Assembly: GCF_902833085.1 (NCBI RefSeq)
Contig: NZ_CADFEB010000001.1
Span: 167,578 to 231,577 of the forward strand
From: Burkholderia ubonensis
GTDB taxonomy: Bacteria > Pseudomonadota > Gammaproteobacteria > Burkholderiales > Burkholderiaceae
Length of the DNA stretch: 64,000 bases
Direction: 5' to 3'
Numbering within the stretch: the first letter of the stretch is position 1; the number at the start of each line of letters is the position of its first letter. This document shows positions 46,178 to 56,140 of this stretch, piece by piece. The notes under the pieces are model-generated. The model did no database searches. It was given only the letters and a program-made list of their open reading frames with translations, and was not told the origin of the DNA. A program made the position numbers and the translations under genes.

Positions 46178-47773
46178 ATGCTCGACGCCAATCTCAAGAA
46201 CCAACTCAAAGCGTACCTGGAAAAGATCACGCGCCCGATCGAGCTCGTCGCGTCGCTCGACGACGGCGCGAAGTCGCAGGAACTGCTCGCGCTGCTCAAC
46301 GAGATTGCGTCGCTGACGACGCGTGTGACGGTGATCGAACGCCGCGGCGACACCGAGCGCAAGCCGTCGTTCTCGATCGGCGAACCGGGCAAGCCCGCGG
46401 GCATCCGCTTCGCCGGGATTCCGATGGGCCATGAATTCACGTCGCTCGTGCTCGCGCTGCTGCAGACGGGCGGCCATCCGGTCAAGCTCGACGACGATGT
46501 GATCGAGCAGATCCGCGCGCTCGACGGCGACTACGCGTTCGAGACGTATTTCTCGCTGTCGTGCCAGAACTGCCCGGAAGTCGTGCAGGCGCTGAACGTG
46601 ATGTCGCTGATCAACCCGCGCATCCGCCACGTCGCGATCGACGGCGCGCTGTTCCAGAACGAAGTCGAAGCGCGCCAGATCATGGCGGTGCCGACGATGT
46701 TCCTGAACGGCGAATCGTTCGGCCAGGGCCGCAGCAGCGTGAAGGAAATCCTCGCGAAGCTCGACACCGGCGCAAGCGCACGCGCCGCGAAGGCGCTCGA
46801 GAACAAGCCGGTGTTCGACACGCTGATCGTCGGCGGCGGCCCGGCGGGCGCGGCAGCCGCGATCTATTCGGCGCGCAAGGGCATCGCGACCGGCGTCGTC
46901 GCCGAGCGCTTCGGCGGCCAGGTGCTCGACACGATGGCAATCGAGAACTTCGTGTCGGTGCAGGAAACCGAAGGGCCGAAGTTCGCGACCGCGCTCGAAC
47001 AGCACGTGAAGCAGTACGACGTCGACGTGATGGACGTACAGCGCGCGGAAGTGCTGATTCCCGGCGCGGTGCACCAGATCCGCCTCGCGAACGGCGCGGT
47101 GCTGAAGGCGAAGACGATCGTCCTCGCAACCGGCGCGCGCTGGCGCGAAATCAACGTGCCCGGCGAGCGCGAATACCGCAACCGCGGCGTCGCGTACTGC
47201 CCGCACTGCGACGGCCCGCTGTTCAAGGGCAAGCGCGTCGCGGTGGTCGGCGGCGGCAACTCGGGCGTCGAGGCCGCGATCGATCTCGCGGGCATCGTGA
47301 AGGCGGTCACGCTGATCGAATACGGCGCACAACTGCGCGCGGACGAAGTGCTGCAGCGCAAGCTGCGCAGCCTGCCGAACGTGACGATCGTCACCCAGGC
47401 GCAGACGATGGAACTGACCGGCGACGGCAGCAAGCTCGACGGCCTCGTCTACAAGGACCTGCGCAGCGGCGACGTGAAGCGCATCGATCTCGAAGGCGTG
47501 TTCGTGCAGATCGGCCTCGTGCCGAACACCGAATGGCTGAAGGGCACGGTCGAGCTGTCGAAGCACGGCGAGATCGTCGTCGATGCGCGCGGCGCGACGT
47601 CGGTGCCCGGCGTGTTCGCGGCCGGCGACGTGACGACGGCGCCGTTCAAGCAGATCGTGATCGCGGTCGGCGAAGGCGCGAAGGCATCGCTCGCCGCGTT
47701 CGACCACCTGATCCGGCAGGACGTCGCGGCCGTCGACGCGAAGCCGGCCGTCGAGGAGGCGGTCGCCGCGTAA
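46178..47773 (+). CDS. ahpF: Alkyl hydroperoxide reductase subunit F
   Basis: A 531-residue flavoprotein that passes electrons from NADH to AhpC. The N-terminal thioredoxin-fold domain carries CQNC (Cys129 and Cys132). The FAD motif [11 protein letters not shown] begins near residue 215, YCPHCDGP is the second redox pair, and [11 protein letters not shown] is the nucleotide site; GVFAAGDVT closes the FAD domain. The start at 46178 matches the family N-terminus; the frame extends to 46139 without support. A terminator follows 30 bases after the stop. All redox motifs are intact. Confidence 0.97.
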   Translation: MLDANLKNQLKAYLEKITRPIELVASLDDGAKSQELLALLNEIASLTTRVTVIERRGDTERKPSFSIGEPGKPAGIRFAGIPMGHEFTSLVLALLQTGGHPVKLDDDVIEQIRALDGDYAFETYFSLSCQNCPEVVQALNVMSLINPRIRHVAIDGALFQNEVEARQIMAVPTMFLNGESFGQGRSSVKEILAKLDTGASARAAKALENKPVFDTLIVGGGPAGAAAAIYSARKGIATGVVAERFGGQVLDTMAIENFVSVQETEGPKFATALEQHVKQYDVDVMDVQRAEVLIPGAVHQIRLANGAVLKAKTIVLATGARWREINVPGEREYRNRGVAYCPHCDGPLFKGKRVAVVGGGNSGVEAAIDLAGIVKAVTLIEYGAQLRADEVLQRKLRSLPNVTIVTQAQTMELTGDGSKLDGLVYKDLRSGDVKRIDLEGVFVQIGLVPNTEWLKGTVELSKHGEIVVDARGATSVPGVFAAGDVTTAPFKQIVIAVGEGAKASLAAFDHLIRQDVAAVDAKPAVEEAVAA

Positions 47774-47802
47774 TACCCGTCATACCCAAGGTTGTCTCTC
47801 TT

Positions 47803-47842
47803 GGCCCCGCATGCTCTGGTCAGCGTGCGGGGTCCTTTTTTT
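47803..47842 (+). terminator. Rho-independent terminator after ahpF
   Basis: GGCCCCGCA pairs with TGCGGGGTCC (one G-U pair) around a 14-base loop and is followed by a run of seven T. It closes the ahpCF transcript. Confidence 0.85.
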
Positions 47843-47854
47843 GTGCTGCCCGGA

Positions 47855-48685
47855 TCACTGGGTTGCGGCAGGATTGTCCTTTGGCGGGGAAGAAGACGGC
47901 TTGAAACTGCTCGATTCCCTGACGAGCCGCTCGGTCATCGCAGCGGCGACGGCGTTCGAACCCGTGGACGAGCCGTGCCGGTCCGCGCCTGCGCCGGTGC
48001 CTGCACCCACCGGAAGTTGCGGCGCCGGCAACGACGGGTCGAGCTTCGCCGACTCCCTGATCAGCGCGGCGGTCTCGGGCGTCTCAGAGGTCCTGGCCGA
48101 ATTCGTCGCGGCGTGACGCTCGAGGCCGTCGCGCTGACGCGACGCGTGTTGCGCCGGATTCGCGGGCGAAGCGGCCGACTTCTGCGCATCGACCGACGCG
48201 ACGGCGGCGGACGGCGGCTCGCTCGGCTGGACCGGAGGCTGGGGTTTTTCGCTGACTTTCGGAGCTGCCTGCCCGGGTACGAGCGTCGCGCTCATGCGCG
48301 CAGGCGGCTGCTCGGGTGGTGGCGCAGGCGGCGGCTTCTGCAGAAGGCTCACGGGTGCCGGCGGTGGCGGCGGCACGGCGCTCACGGGTGGTGGCGGCGG
48401 TACCGCGCTCACGGCGACAGGCGGCTGTTGCGGCGCCGCGTCGGCATGCGTCGCGGTTGCGGGGGCAGACGCCGGTTGCCCGATGCTGCCCTGCACCGCG
48501 TGATCGTCGCCCGCTCGGGGTTCGGCCACTTGCGCTGGTGCGGCTGGTGCGGCCGGCGCGGCATCGCCGAAGCCGGCTTCCGCTATCGCACGGTGGTCCG
48601 CCCTGAGGAGCATCAGGTACGACACGCTGGTCGCGACCACCAGCAGCCCCCCGGCGATCATCACTTTCCTACGGGTATTCGTCAT
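47855..48685 (-). CDS. Proline-rich membrane-anchored protein
   Basis: A 276-residue protein with a short basic N-terminus, one membrane segment (about 10-27, IAGGLLVVATSVSYLMLL) and a long Pro/Ala-rich periplasmic part. It contains a tandem repeat VSAVPPPPP twice near residues 90-110. The C-terminal third is Ser/Glu/Ala-rich with no domain recognised. The overall shape recalls TonB-like or scaffold proteins, but the TonB C-terminal domain is absent. The ATG at 48685 fits the membrane-anchor start; the frame extends to 48763 without support. It is convergent with ahpF and monocistronic. Function unknown. Confidence 0.7.
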   Translation of the reverse strand: MTNTRRKVMIAGGLLVVATSVSYLMLLRADHRAIAEAGFGDAAPAAPAAPAQVAEPRAGDDHAVQGSIGQPASAPATATHADAAPQQPPVAVSAVPPPPPVSAVPPPPPAPVSLLQKPPPAPPPEQPPARMSATLVPGQAAPKVSEKPQPPVQPSEPPSAAVASVDAQKSAASPANPAQHASRQRDGLERHAATNSARTSETPETAALIRESAKLDPSLPAPQLPVGAGTGAGADRHGSSTGSNAVAAAMTERLVRESSSFKPSSSPPKDNPAATQ

Positions 48686-48829
48686 GCTTCGCTCACCGGT
48701 CGTCAATCGAAGTGAACGATCGATGATAAACGACCGCCGGCGCGTCATATCCGACGAATACATTTGGTTGCATTGATGCCGACCCCAACGCGCTCATGGG
48801 GTCGGTGCCGGATATCGCGCAAGCGCCGC

Positions 48830-49411
48830 TTACTCCGGAAACGGCAATTCCGTCTGCCCTTCCGCGCGCATGCCGAACGTATTGAGCGTCATCGCGACGA
48901 GCGCGTAATAGCCGAGCAGCGCGACGAGATTGACGACCACCTCGTGGCCGAAGCGCTCCTCCGCGCGTGCGAACGTCGCGTCGCTGACGCGCCGCGCATC
49001 GTACAGCTCGCTCGCGAACGCGTAGACCAGCGCATCGTCGTCCGACTCGAACATCGGTTCGACGCCGTCGCGGATCGCCTCGGCGGTCGCGGCCGGCAGG
49101 CCGGCATCGAGCGCGATCGGATGATGAATGTGCCATTCCGCCTGCGAGCGCCAGCGCGCGGCGGTGACGAGGATCGCGAGCTCCGACAGGCGCAGCGGCA
49201 AGCCGGTGCGATACCGGCAGAACGCGCCAAGCCGCTGCGCATGCTGCGCCAGCTCGGGGCTCGCGATCCAGCCGAGGAACGGGCCGTTCAGGTTGCCGCG
49301 CGGGCCGCTGAGAATCTCGGCCAGCACCGCCTTCTGCGCATCGGTCGCGGATGCGGGGTCGAATGGGGGAAGTCTCGAAGTCATCGTGTGTCCGTTCGCT
49401 GAATCGGTCAT
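48830..49411 (-). CDS. Carboxymuconolactone-decarboxylase family protein
   Basis: A 193-residue all-helical protein of the CMD/AhpD superfamily. The characteristic segment is LSELAILVTAARWRSQAEWHIHHPIALDAGL with Glu and His in the active-site positions; the CxxC of AhpD is absent, so it is not an alkylhydroperoxidase of that type. The start at 49411 overlaps the aminotransferase stop by 4 bases (ATGA), which supports coupling; an ATG at 49384 is the alternative. It is the last gene of the transporter operon. Its reaction is not known; small-molecule decarboxylation or isomerisation is likely. Confidence 0.83.
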   Translation of the reverse strand: MTDSANGHTMTSRLPPFDPASATDAQKAVLAEILSGPRGNLNGPFLGWIASPELAQHAQRLGAFCRYRTGLPLRLSELAILVTAARWRSQAEWHIHHPIALDAGLPAATAEAIRDGVEPMFESDDDALVYAFASELYDARRVSDATFARAEERFGHEVVVNLVALLGYYALVAMTLNTFGMRAEGQTELPFPE

Positions 49412-50742
49412 GCGCCGACCGCCGCCACCGCCGCGTCGATCGCGCCCGCCAGGCGCTCGACGATCGTGTCGATCTGCTGCTCGGTGCAGATGAACGGCGG
49501 CGCGAGCAGCACGTGGTCGCCCTGGCGTCCGTCGATCGTACCGCCCATCGGATACACCATCAAACCGCGCTGCATCGCCTCGCGCTTGATCACCGCGTTC
49601 AGCTTCAGCGCCGGATCGAACGCCGCCTTGCTCGCGCGATCGCGCACGAGTTCGACGCCGACGAACAGCCCGCGCCCGCGCACGTCGCCGATATAAGGAT
49701 GCTGCGCATAACGCTCGCGCAACAGCGCACGCAGTTGCTCGCCGCGCGCCTTCACGTTGTCGAGCAGGCGTTCTTCCGCGATCACGCGCTGCACTTCGAG
49801 CGCCGCCGCGCAGGCGGTCGCATGGCCGATATACGTATGACCGTGCTGGAAGAAGCCCGACCCGCCGACGATCGTCCGGTAGATCTCGTCGCTGACGAGG
49901 GTCGCGCCGATCGGCTGGTAGCCCGCGCCGAGCCCCTTCGCGATCGTCAGCAGGTCCGGCGCGACGCCGTCTTCCTCGCACGCGAACAGGTAGCCGGTGC
50001 GCCCCATCCCCGACATGATCTCGTCGAGGATCAGCAGCACGCCGTACTTGTCGCACACCGCGCGAATCTTCTTCAGGTACGTGCGCACCGGCGGCACCGC
50101 GCCGGCCGTCGCGCCGACCACCGTCTCCGCGACGAACGCGGCAACGCTGTCCGCGCCGAGTTCGAGAATCTTCTGCTCGAGTTCGTCGGCGAGACGCTGC
50201 GCGAACGCCTCCTCGGTTTCATCCGCGCGCTGCTCGCGATACGCGTAGCACGGGCTCACGTGATGCGCTTCGATCAGGATCGGCAGGAACGGCTCGCGCC
50301 GCCATGCGTTGCCGCCGATCGCGAGCGCGCCGAGCGTATTGCCGTGATAGCTCTGCCGGCGCGCGATGAAGTGACGCCGCTGCGGCTCGCCCTTCTCGAC
50401 GAAATACTGGCGCGCGAGCTTGAGCGCCGCCTCGATCGCCTCCGAGCCGCCCGACACGAAATACACATGGTCGAGCCCCGCCGGCGCGGCGTCGACGAGC
50501 CGGTCGGCCAGTTCCTCGGCGACGTCGGTGGTGAAGAACGACGTGTGCGCGTACGGCAGTTGCTGCGCCTGGCGCTTGATCGCGTCGATCACGCGCTGGT
50601 TGCTGTGCCCGAGGCACGACACGGCGGCGCCGCCGCATGCGTCGATGTAGCGCTTGCCGGTCGAGTCGATGATCTCGATGCCGTCGCCGGCGACGGCGAC
50701 CGGGAGTGTCGCGCGCGGGGCGCGATGGAAAACGGTTGTCAT
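49408..50742 (-). CDS. Class-III PLP-dependent aminotransferase
   Basis: A 444-residue omega-type aminotransferase. The PLP-site motif LLILDEIMSGMGRTG holds the ring-binding Asp, and TIAKGLGAGYQPIGA holds the Schiff-base Lys. YFVSGGSEAIEAALK and SYHGNTLGALA are the phosphate-binding blocks. Family members act on omega-amino acids, beta-alanine, GABA, polyamines or D-amino acids. The ATG at 50742 has GAGG six bases ahead and is preferred over 50754. Position after an amino-acid ABC transporter and a C45 enzyme suggests it removes the amino group of the imported or released compound. Confidence 0.9.
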   Translation of the reverse strand: MTTVFHRAPRATLPVAVAGDGIEIIDSTGKRYIDACGGAAVSCLGHSNQRVIDAIKRQAQQLPYAHTSFFTTDVAEELADRLVDAAPAGLDHVYFVSGGSEAIEAALKLARQYFVEKGEPQRRHFIARRQSYHGNTLGALAIGGNAWRREPFLPILIEAHHVSPCYAYREQRADETEEAFAQRLADELEQKILELGADSVAAFVAETVVGATAGAVPPVRTYLKKIRAVCDKYGVLLILDEIMSGMGRTGYLFACEEDGVAPDLLTIAKGLGAGYQPIGATLVSDEIYRTIVGGSGFFQHGHTYIGHATACAAALEVQRVIAEERLLDNVKARGEQLRALLRERYAQHPYIGDVRGRGLFVGVELVRDRASKAAFDPALKLNAVIKREAMQRGLMVYPMGGTIDGRQGDHVLLAPPFICTEQQIDTIVERLAGAIDAAVAAVGA

Positions 50743-50757
50743 GCGTTGCCTCATGGT

Positions 50758-51807
50758 TCAGGACGCGTCTGTCGCGCGCCTGTCCGGCACGATGCGCGTC
50801 GCGAAACGCTGCGTGCCGTGTTGGTGGACTGTCATGTCGATGCCCGCTGCGCCGATCGCGAACACCGCGGTCGCAAGCGTGTTCTCGTCGTCGGGATCGT
50901 GCGGATCGTCGCGATAGATCGGCAGGCCTTCAGGCGCACGATCGCCGAGCACGTTCAGCAACGCGCGCTCGTCGATCGCATCGATGCCGGGCGTGAGCGC
51001 GTCGACGCGCCGCTGCCGATCCGCCGACGACTGCGTGACGATCTGGGCCTCCGCGTCGCAGCCCGCATGCACCATGTGATTCGCATGGCCGGACAGCCGC
51101 GCGACGTCGACGACCGAGCAGCGCGCGACGCTCGCCTCGATGCTCAGCAGCCGCGCGTCGTCCGTCGCGCCGAGCGTGTGATGAAAGCCGCTCGCCCGCG
51201 CATGCGTGCGCAGCACGTCGACGGCCGCGTCGAGCGACGTCGCATCGAGCACCGCGCGCGCGAGAATCATCCGCGGCACGCCGGCGGCCGGCGTCTTGAT
51301 ACGCAAATTGTTGATCGCCTGCGCGATGCCCGCGCGATTCGCGGCGAACGTGTGGCCCGGCAGCGAGCCCGGGTAATAGAAGCTGATGAAACCGGGCTTG
51401 CCCGCGGGCCGCACGTCGACGAGCAGGCAGCGCTCGCGCAGGAACGGGTCGCCGTCTTCGTTGTGCGCGATCCAGCGCGTGCCGTCCGCGCCGCGCGCGG
51501 CGAGCGTCGTGCAGCCGTCCGGCGCGTTGTGGATCAGCTCGCCGCGGCAATTCCACAGAAAGACGTCTTCCGCCGGCCAGCCGAGGCCGGCCGCGATCCC
51601 GTCGAGCTCCGCGACGAGATCGGGATACGCGGCGAGCGCCGCCTGCCGCAACGCGTGTACGAACGGATGGCCGCGCCAGCGGCTGACCGCCTGCCACGCA
51701 CTGCTCTGCTGCATGTACGCGTCGAACACCGGCCGCGCGAGTTCGCCGAGACGCACGCCGATGTCGAACGGCGTGCCGGCGATGACGGGAGAAAGGGAGA
51801 GCTGCAT
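50758..51807 (-). CDS. C45 family peptidase / acyltransferase (Ntn hydrolase)
   Basis: A 349-residue protein related to isopenicillin-N acyltransferase and other C45 Ntn hydrolases. These are made as proenzymes that cut themselves before a Cys, which becomes the nucleophile; here Cys99 in NAPDGCTTLAARG fits. Upstream FLWNCRGEL and downstream WIAHNEDGDP are conserved in the family. No signal peptide is present, so it works in the cytoplasm. It is 15 bases before the aminotransferase gene and 20 bases after the ABC ATPase gene. It probably hydrolyses an amide of the imported compound and exposes an amine for the aminotransferase. Confidence 0.88.
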   Translation of the reverse strand: MQLSLSPVIAGTPFDIGVRLGELARPVFDAYMQQSSAWQAVSRWRGHPFVHALRQAALAAYPDLVAELDGIAAGLGWPAEDVFLWNCRGELIHNAPDGCTTLAARGADGTRWIAHNEDGDPFLRERCLLVDVRPAGKPGFISFYYPGSLPGHTFAANRAGIAQAINNLRIKTPAAGVPRMILARAVLDATSLDAAVDVLRTHARASGFHHTLGATDDARLLSIEASVARCSVVDVARLSGHANHMVHAGCDAEAQIVTQSSADRQRRVDALTPGIDAIDERALLNVLGDRAPEGLPIYRDDPHDPDDENTLATAVFAIGAAGIDMTVHQHGTQRFATRIVPDRRATDAS

Positions 51808-51827
51808 GTCGGACGTCAGGGTCGTGC

Positions 51828-52556
51828 TCAGGACACGTGTTTCAGGAATTCCTTCAGGCGCGGCGTCGGCGGCCGGTCGATCAGGTCGGCCGGGTGGCCG
51901 TCCTCGGCGATGCCGCCCTGATCCATGAACAGCAGCCGCGTGCCGACCCGCTTCGCGAAGCCGATCTCGTGCGTGACGACGATCATCGTCATGCCTTCGT
52001 TGGCGAGATCCTGCATCACTTTCAGCACTTCGTGGCGCAGTTCCGGATCGAGCGCGGAAGTCGGCTCGTCGAACAGCATCAGCCGGGGCCGGATCGCGAG
52101 CGCGCGCGCGATCGCGACGCGCTGCTGCTGGCCGCCCGACAGCTCGGACGGGTAATGATTCGCGCGCGATTCGAGGCCGACCTTGTCGAGCAGCGCCATC
52201 GCCTGGTCGCGCGCGTCGGCGCGCGATGCGCCGCGCACCTGCATCGGCCCGAACATCACGTTCTCGAGCGCGGTCATCTGCGGGAACAGGTTGAACTGCT
52301 GGAACACCATCCCGGCCTCGAGCCGGATGTTGCGGATCGTCGCCGCGTGGCCGCGCACGCTCTGGCCGTCGACGAGCAGATCGCCGGACGTGATCTTCTC
52401 GAGCGCGTTGATACAGCGCAGCATCGTCGACTTGCCCGAGCCCGACGGGCCGATCACGACCACCACCTCGCCTGCGTCGATCTTCAGGTCGATGTTCTTC
52501 AGCACCGGCACGTGGCCGAAGCTCTTCGACACGTTCTGGAATTCGATCATGCTCAT
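51828..52556 (-). CDS. Polar-amino-acid ABC transporter ATPase
   Basis: A 242-residue ATPase of the GlnQ/HisP type: Walker [10 protein letters not shown] near 35-43, Q-loop FQQFNLF, signature [15 protein letters not shown], Walker [14 protein letters not shown] and switch His in VTHE. It powers import by the permease at 52553 and binding protein at 53276. The start at 52556 overlaps the permease stop by 4 bases. All motifs are intact. Confidence 0.95.
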   Translation of the reverse strand: MSMIEFQNVSKSFGHVPVLKNIDLKIDAGEVVVVIGPSGSGKSTMLRCINALEKITSGDLLVDGQSVRGHAATIRNIRLEAGMVFQQFNLFPQMTALENVMFGPMQVRGASRADARDQAMALLDKVGLESRANHYPSELSGGQQQRVAIARALAIRPRLMLFDEPTSALDPELRHEVLKVMQDLANEGMTMIVVTHEIGFAKRVGTRLLFMDQGGIAEDGHPADLIDRPPTPRLKEFLKHVS

Positions 52557-53209
52557 AAGATTTTCATCCGTTTCTCGACCACGCGCAGCGTCAGCGTCAT
52601 CGCGCCCGTCAGCATCAGGTAGATGGCCGCCACCGCGGTCCAGATCTCGACTGCCTGGAAATTGCCCGCGATGATTTCCTGCCCCTTGCGCGTCAGCTCG
52701 CCGACGCCGATCACGATGAACAGCGACGTGTCCTTCAGGCTCACGATGCACTGGTTGCCGAGCGGCGGAATCAGCCGCCGGAACGCGAGCGGCCCGACCA
52801 CCTTCAGCAGCACGCGCGGCATCGACAGCCCCATCGCGAGCCCCGCTTCCGTCAATCCCTTCGGAATCGACAGCAGCGCGCCGCGCACCACTTCCGCGAG
52901 ATACGCGCCGGAGTTCACGGTGATCGCGATGATCGCGGCCGTCAGCCCGTCGATGCGGATGTGCGCGAGCAGCGGCAGCGCGAAATACAGGAACATCACC
53001 TGCACGACGATCGGCGTGCCGCGGATCAGCTCGATGTAGACCTGCGCGAGCACGTTCATTGCCTTCGGCCCGTACGCGCGGAACATGCCTGCGATCATGC
53101 CCACGACGAAGCCGCCCAATAACCCGAATAACGCGATGAACACCGTCAGCCGTACCCCATCCATCAGGTCCGGCAACGCCGTCCAGATCGCTGACCAATC
53201 GAAATTCAC
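52553..53209 (-). CDS. Polar-amino-acid ABC transporter permease
   Basis: A 218-residue inner-membrane permease of the HisMQ/GlnP type with about five membrane segments and the EAA loop ([26 protein letters not shown]). The GTG start at 53209 is chosen because GGGGAG lies seven bases ahead and because 218 residues is the family norm; an upstream frame to 53260 has no such site. A single permease gene suggests a homodimer. It lies between the binding-protein and ATPase genes. Confidence 0.93.
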   Translation of the reverse strand: MNFDWSAIWTALPDLMDGVRLTVFIALFGLLGGFVVGMIAGMFRAYGPKAMNVLAQVYIELIRGTPIVVQVMFLYFALPLLAHIRIDGLTAAIIAITVNSGAYLAEVVRGALLSIPKGLTEAGLAMGLSMPRVLLKVVGPLAFRRLIPPLGNQCIVSLKDTSLFIVIGVGELTRKGQEIIAGNFQAVEIWTAVAAIYLMLTGAMTLTLRVVEKRMKIL

Positions 53210-53275
53210 TTGCCGCTCCCCGTTCGATTCAAGACCGGCGCAGCCGCACGGCCGCGCCATGATGCACCGTCACGC

Positions 53276-54028
53276 TCACATCTTCGGCGGCTCGGCGCCG
53301 AACCACTTCTTGTAGATCTGTGCGTAGCGGCCGTCGGACTTGATCTTCACGAGCTCCTCGTTGACCTTCGCGACGAGCGGGCTGCCCTTCGGGAAGCCGA
53401 TCCCGTACTTGTCGCCGCTGACCGGCTGGCCCGCGACCTTCACCTTGCCCTTGCCTTCGTTGTTCACGAAGAACAGCACGTTCGGCGTGTCGTGCATCGC
53501 CGCGTCGACGCGGCCGGCCTCGAGCGCGAGATACGCCTGGTCGATGTTCGGGAACTGGCGGAGCTCCTTCGGCTTCAGGTGCGCCTTGATCCAGTCGATC
53601 GTCGCGGTGCCCGTCTTCGCGGCGATCACCTTGCCGTTCAGGTCGTCGATCGACTTGATCGTCGTGTTGCCGGTCTGCACCATCGCGGCGAGGCCGCTGT
53701 CGTAGTACGGCGCGGAGAAGTCGATCGCCTTCTTGCGCTCTTCCTTGATGGTCATGCCCGACAGCGCGACGTCGATGTTCTGCGTCTGCAGCGCCGGGAT
53801 CAGGCCCGCGAAATCCATCGGCTGGATCGTGTATTTCCAGCCCTGGTCCTTCGCGATCTCCGCCCACAGGTCGAGATCGAAGCCGACGTACTTGTCGCCC
53901 TGCTTGAACTCGAACGGCATGAACGACGTGTCGGTGCCGACGACGAGCGTCTTCGTGTCGGCGTGCGCGACGCTTGCGCCGAGCATCGCGACGACCACGG
54001 CAGTTTTCAGGAAGGAACGGCGACTCAT
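53276..54028 (-). CDS. Polar-amino-acid ABC binding protein with a Tat-type signal
   Basis: A 250-residue family-3 solute-binding protein of the GlnH type. The signal peptide starts MSRRSFLKTAVVV, an exact twin-arginine (SRRxFLK) motif, and is cleaved after AHA near residue 23. The mature protein opens TLVVGTDTSFMPFEFKQGD and has the later GTATIDWIK ligand loop. The ATG at 54028 has GGAGA seven bases ahead. It heads the six-gene operon under the promoter at 54118-54147. Tat export would mean it folds before export; this is uncommon for the family but not unknown. Confidence 0.92.
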   Translation of the reverse strand: MSRRSFLKTAVVVAMLGASVAHADTKTLVVGTDTSFMPFEFKQGDKYVGFDLDLWAEIAKDQGWKYTIQPMDFAGLIPALQTQNIDVALSGMTIKEERKKAIDFSAPYYDSGLAAMVQTGNTTIKSIDDLNGKVIAAKTGTATIDWIKAHLKPKELRQFPNIDQAYLALEAGRVDAAMHDTPNVLFFVNNEGKGKVKVAGQPVSGDKYGIGFPKGSPLVAKVNEELVKIKSDGRYAQIYKKWFGAEPPKM

Positions 54029-54100
54029 GGCATTTCTCCGCATTGATTGGCGATGGACCCGGCACCCCGGCCGGGTGAAGCGACGACAGCAAGCCGCACC

Positions 54101-54145
54101 GCAACATGCGATGTCGAATTAGAACGTAGTGCAACATGTGTTGTC
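54101..54145 (-). promoter_or_regulatory. Two operator repeats over the transporter promoter
   Basis: GCAACATGCGATGTC (54101-54115) and GCAACATGTGTTGTC (54131-54145) are direct copies spaced exactly 30 bases apart, about three helical turns, and each is internally near-palindromic. One covers the expected transcription start, the other the -35 side of the spacer. This is the arrangement of a repressor that blocks polymerase. The regulator gene is not adjacent. Confidence 0.7.
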
Positions 54146-54147
54146 AA
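54118..54147 (-). promoter_or_regulatory. Sigma-70 promoter of the transporter/catabolic operon
   Basis: Read on the minus strand, a perfect TTGACA (54147-54142) is followed after 18 bases by TCTAAT (54123-54118), five of six to the -10 consensus. Transcription should begin near 54111, about 83 bases before the binding-protein start. It overlaps the operator repeats. Confidence 0.75.
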
Positions 54148-54260
54148 CGCCGATACTACGACAACAAAAAAATGCGCAACAGGCAATTGCATCGAGAAAA
54201 ACCCGAGCCTCGGCGCGGGAGCGTCGCAGCGCTTCGCTCAGACGAAACGGTGCGCAAATG

Positions 54261-54295
54261 AAAAAACGCCGCCGTGCCCGAAGGCACGGCGGCGT
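54261..54295 (-). terminator. Rho-independent terminator of the MAPEG gene
   Basis: A 13-base perfect stem (ACGCCGCCGTGCC and its complement) with a 4-base loop is followed on the minus strand by six T. It lies about 50 bases after the MAPEG stop and insulates the transporter promoter. Confidence 0.9.
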
Positions 54296-54345
54296 GATGA
54301 AACGATCGTTGCGAACGGCCGCCCGGTCGACCGGGCGGCGTGCGG

Positions 54346-54717
54346 TCACGGCCCGGCGAAGAACAGCCCGACGACGCAGGCCATGCCGGCAAACCACGTG
54401 AGCGAGCGCAGCGCGGCCCAGTTCAGCAGGTACAGCAGCGAATAGACGACGCGGATCACGACGAACGCGATCGCGAGCTGGTCGACGCGATGCGCGTTGG
54501 CGCCGGACTGCCACGCGATGACGAGGCCGGCCGTAAACAGCGCGAGCGCCTCCCACGCGTTGTGGTGCGCGGCCGCCGCGCGGGCGCGCCAGCCTTCGAG
54601 CTTCGCGAGGTATTCGCGCGGCGTGTGGTTGTCGTAGCCCTTCTTCGCCTTCGCGAGAATCGTCAGCGGGAACGGCAACACCGCCACGATGAACAGGCAC
54701 AGCTGGGACGTCGTCAT
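54346..54717 (-). CDS. MAPEG-family membrane protein
   Basis: A 123-residue protein with four predicted membrane segments and the family features: AREYLAKLEGW-like loop (TPREYLAKLEGWRARA), AHHNAWEALALF, and the C-terminal RVVYSLLYLLNWAALRS. MAPEG proteins include glutathione S-transferases and peroxidases of eukaryotes; bacterial members are mostly uncharacterised. The start at 54717 has GGAGGAGG ahead. The gene is divergent from alanine racemase and ends in its own strong terminator. Confidence 0.88.
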   Translation of the reverse strand: MTTSQLCLFIVAVLPFPLTILAKAKKGYDNHTPREYLAKLEGWRARAAAAHHNAWEALALFTAGLVIAWQSGANAHRVDQLAIAFVVIRVVYSLLYLLNWAALRSLTWFAGMACVVGLFFAGP

Positions 54718-54966
54718 CAAAGCCTCCTCCGTGTTTATGATTACATTATTCAATGACAAGATCGCCGAGAGCTTAGCATCGCCCCGCCGCGAGTGCGCAC
54801 CGGTTTTCTAGACGGGACGCTCGGCCGCTCACGCGCGCCGGAATTTCCACCAAATTGCCGACAAAAACATTAATTCAAACTGGTCAATCCCCAATAACAT
54901 AGCGCTCATTGCTGGTCTGGCGCCGATCCGCGCCAGACCGACCGACCATCGATCCGAGCCCACGCC

Positions 54967-56109
54967 ATGCCCCGCCCCATCGTCGCCCACATCCGTCCCG
55001 CCGCCGTTCGCCACAACCTCGAATTCATTCGCCGGAGCGTCGCGCCGTCGCGCGTGTGGGCGGTCGTCAAGGCCAACGCCTACGGCCACGGCATCGAGCG
55101 GATCTATCCGGGGCTCGCGGCGGCGGACGGCATCGCGCTGCTCGACCTCGACGAAGCGGTGCGCGTGCGCGCGCTCGGCTGGGACAAGCCCGTGCTGCTG
55201 CTCGAAGGGATTTTCGATCCGGCCGACGTCGAGCTGGTCGAGCGCCACCGGCTGACGGTCGCGGTCCACTGCGACGCGCAGCTCGACCTGCTGATCGCCG
55301 CGAAGCCGCAGCGGCCGATCGACATCCAGCTCAAGATGAATTCCGGCATGAACCGGCTCGGCTACCGGCCCGACGCATTCCGCGCCGCATGGGAGCGCGC
55401 GGCCGGCGCGCCGTCGATCGGTGCGATCACGCTGATGATGCACTTCGCGAACGCCGACGAAGGCGAGATCGACTGGCAGCTCGACCAGTTCGACGCGGCG
55501 ACGGCCGGCATGCCGGGCGAGCGCTCGGTGTCGAACTCGGCCGCCGTGCTGTGGCATCCGCGCGCGCATCGCGACTGGGTGCGCCCCGGCACGATCCTGT
55601 ACGGCGCGTCGCCGACCGGCGCGGCGCGCCACATCGCCGATACGCCGCTGATGGCGTCGATGACGCTGACGAGCCGGATCATCGGCGTGCAGACGCTCGC
55701 GCCGCAGGAAACCGTCGGCTACGGCCGCCGCTTCACGGCCGACCAGCCGATGCGGGTCGGCGTCGTCGCGTGCGGCTATGCGGACGGCTATCCGCGCCAC
55801 GCGCCGACCGGCACGCCGATCGCGGTGGACGGCGTGCTGACGCGCGTCGTCGGCCGCGTGTCGATGGACATGCTCACCGTCGACCTCACGCCGTGTCCGA
55901 ACGCGGGCATCGGTTCGCACGTCGAGCTGTGGGGCGATCAGGTGAAGGTCGACGACGTCGCCGAAGCGAGCGGCACGATCGGCTACGAGCTGATGTGCGC
56001 GGTCGCGCCCCGCGTGCCGGTCGTGGTCGAGCCGTTCGGCTCGTCCAGCACGTCCGGCACGTCGGCAACGCAGGACGAGCCGCTGCGCACCGGCAGCTAC
56101 GGGCGGTAA
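54967..56109 (+). CDS. alr: Alanine racemase
   Basis: A 380-residue PLP enzyme that interconverts L- and D-alanine, for peptidoglycan or for D-alanine breakdown (DadX role). The Schiff-base Lys35 is in [10 protein letters not shown]; the catalytic Tyr lies in [16 protein letters not shown] and the [10 protein letters not shown] block are family-specific. Length is normal, with an extra Ser/Thr-rich tail ([11 protein letters not shown]). No dadA is adjacent. The AT-richer 54720-54960 region holds both divergent promoters. It is convergent with the enoyl-CoA hydratase gene, 31 bases apart. Confidence 0.95.
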   Translation: MPRPIVAHIRPAAVRHNLEFIRRSVAPSRVWAVVKANAYGHGIERIYPGLAAADGIALLDLDEAVRVRALGWDKPVLLLEGIFDPADVELVERHRLTVAVHCDAQLDLLIAAKPQRPIDIQLKMNSGMNRLGYRPDAFRAAWERAAGAPSIGAITLMMHFANADEGEIDWQLDQFDAATAGMPGERSVSNSAAVLWHPRAHRDWVRPGTILYGASPTGAARHIADTPLMASMTLTSRIIGVQTLAPQETVGYGRRFTADQPMRVGVVACGYADGYPRHAPTGTPIAVDGVLTRVVGRVSMDMLTVDLTPCPNAGIGSHVELWGDQVKVDDVAEASGTIGYELMCAVAPRVPVVVEPFGSSSTSGTSATQDEPLRTGSYGR

Positions 56110-56140
56110 TTCCGGCGCACGGCGTCGCCGCGCGTCGGCA

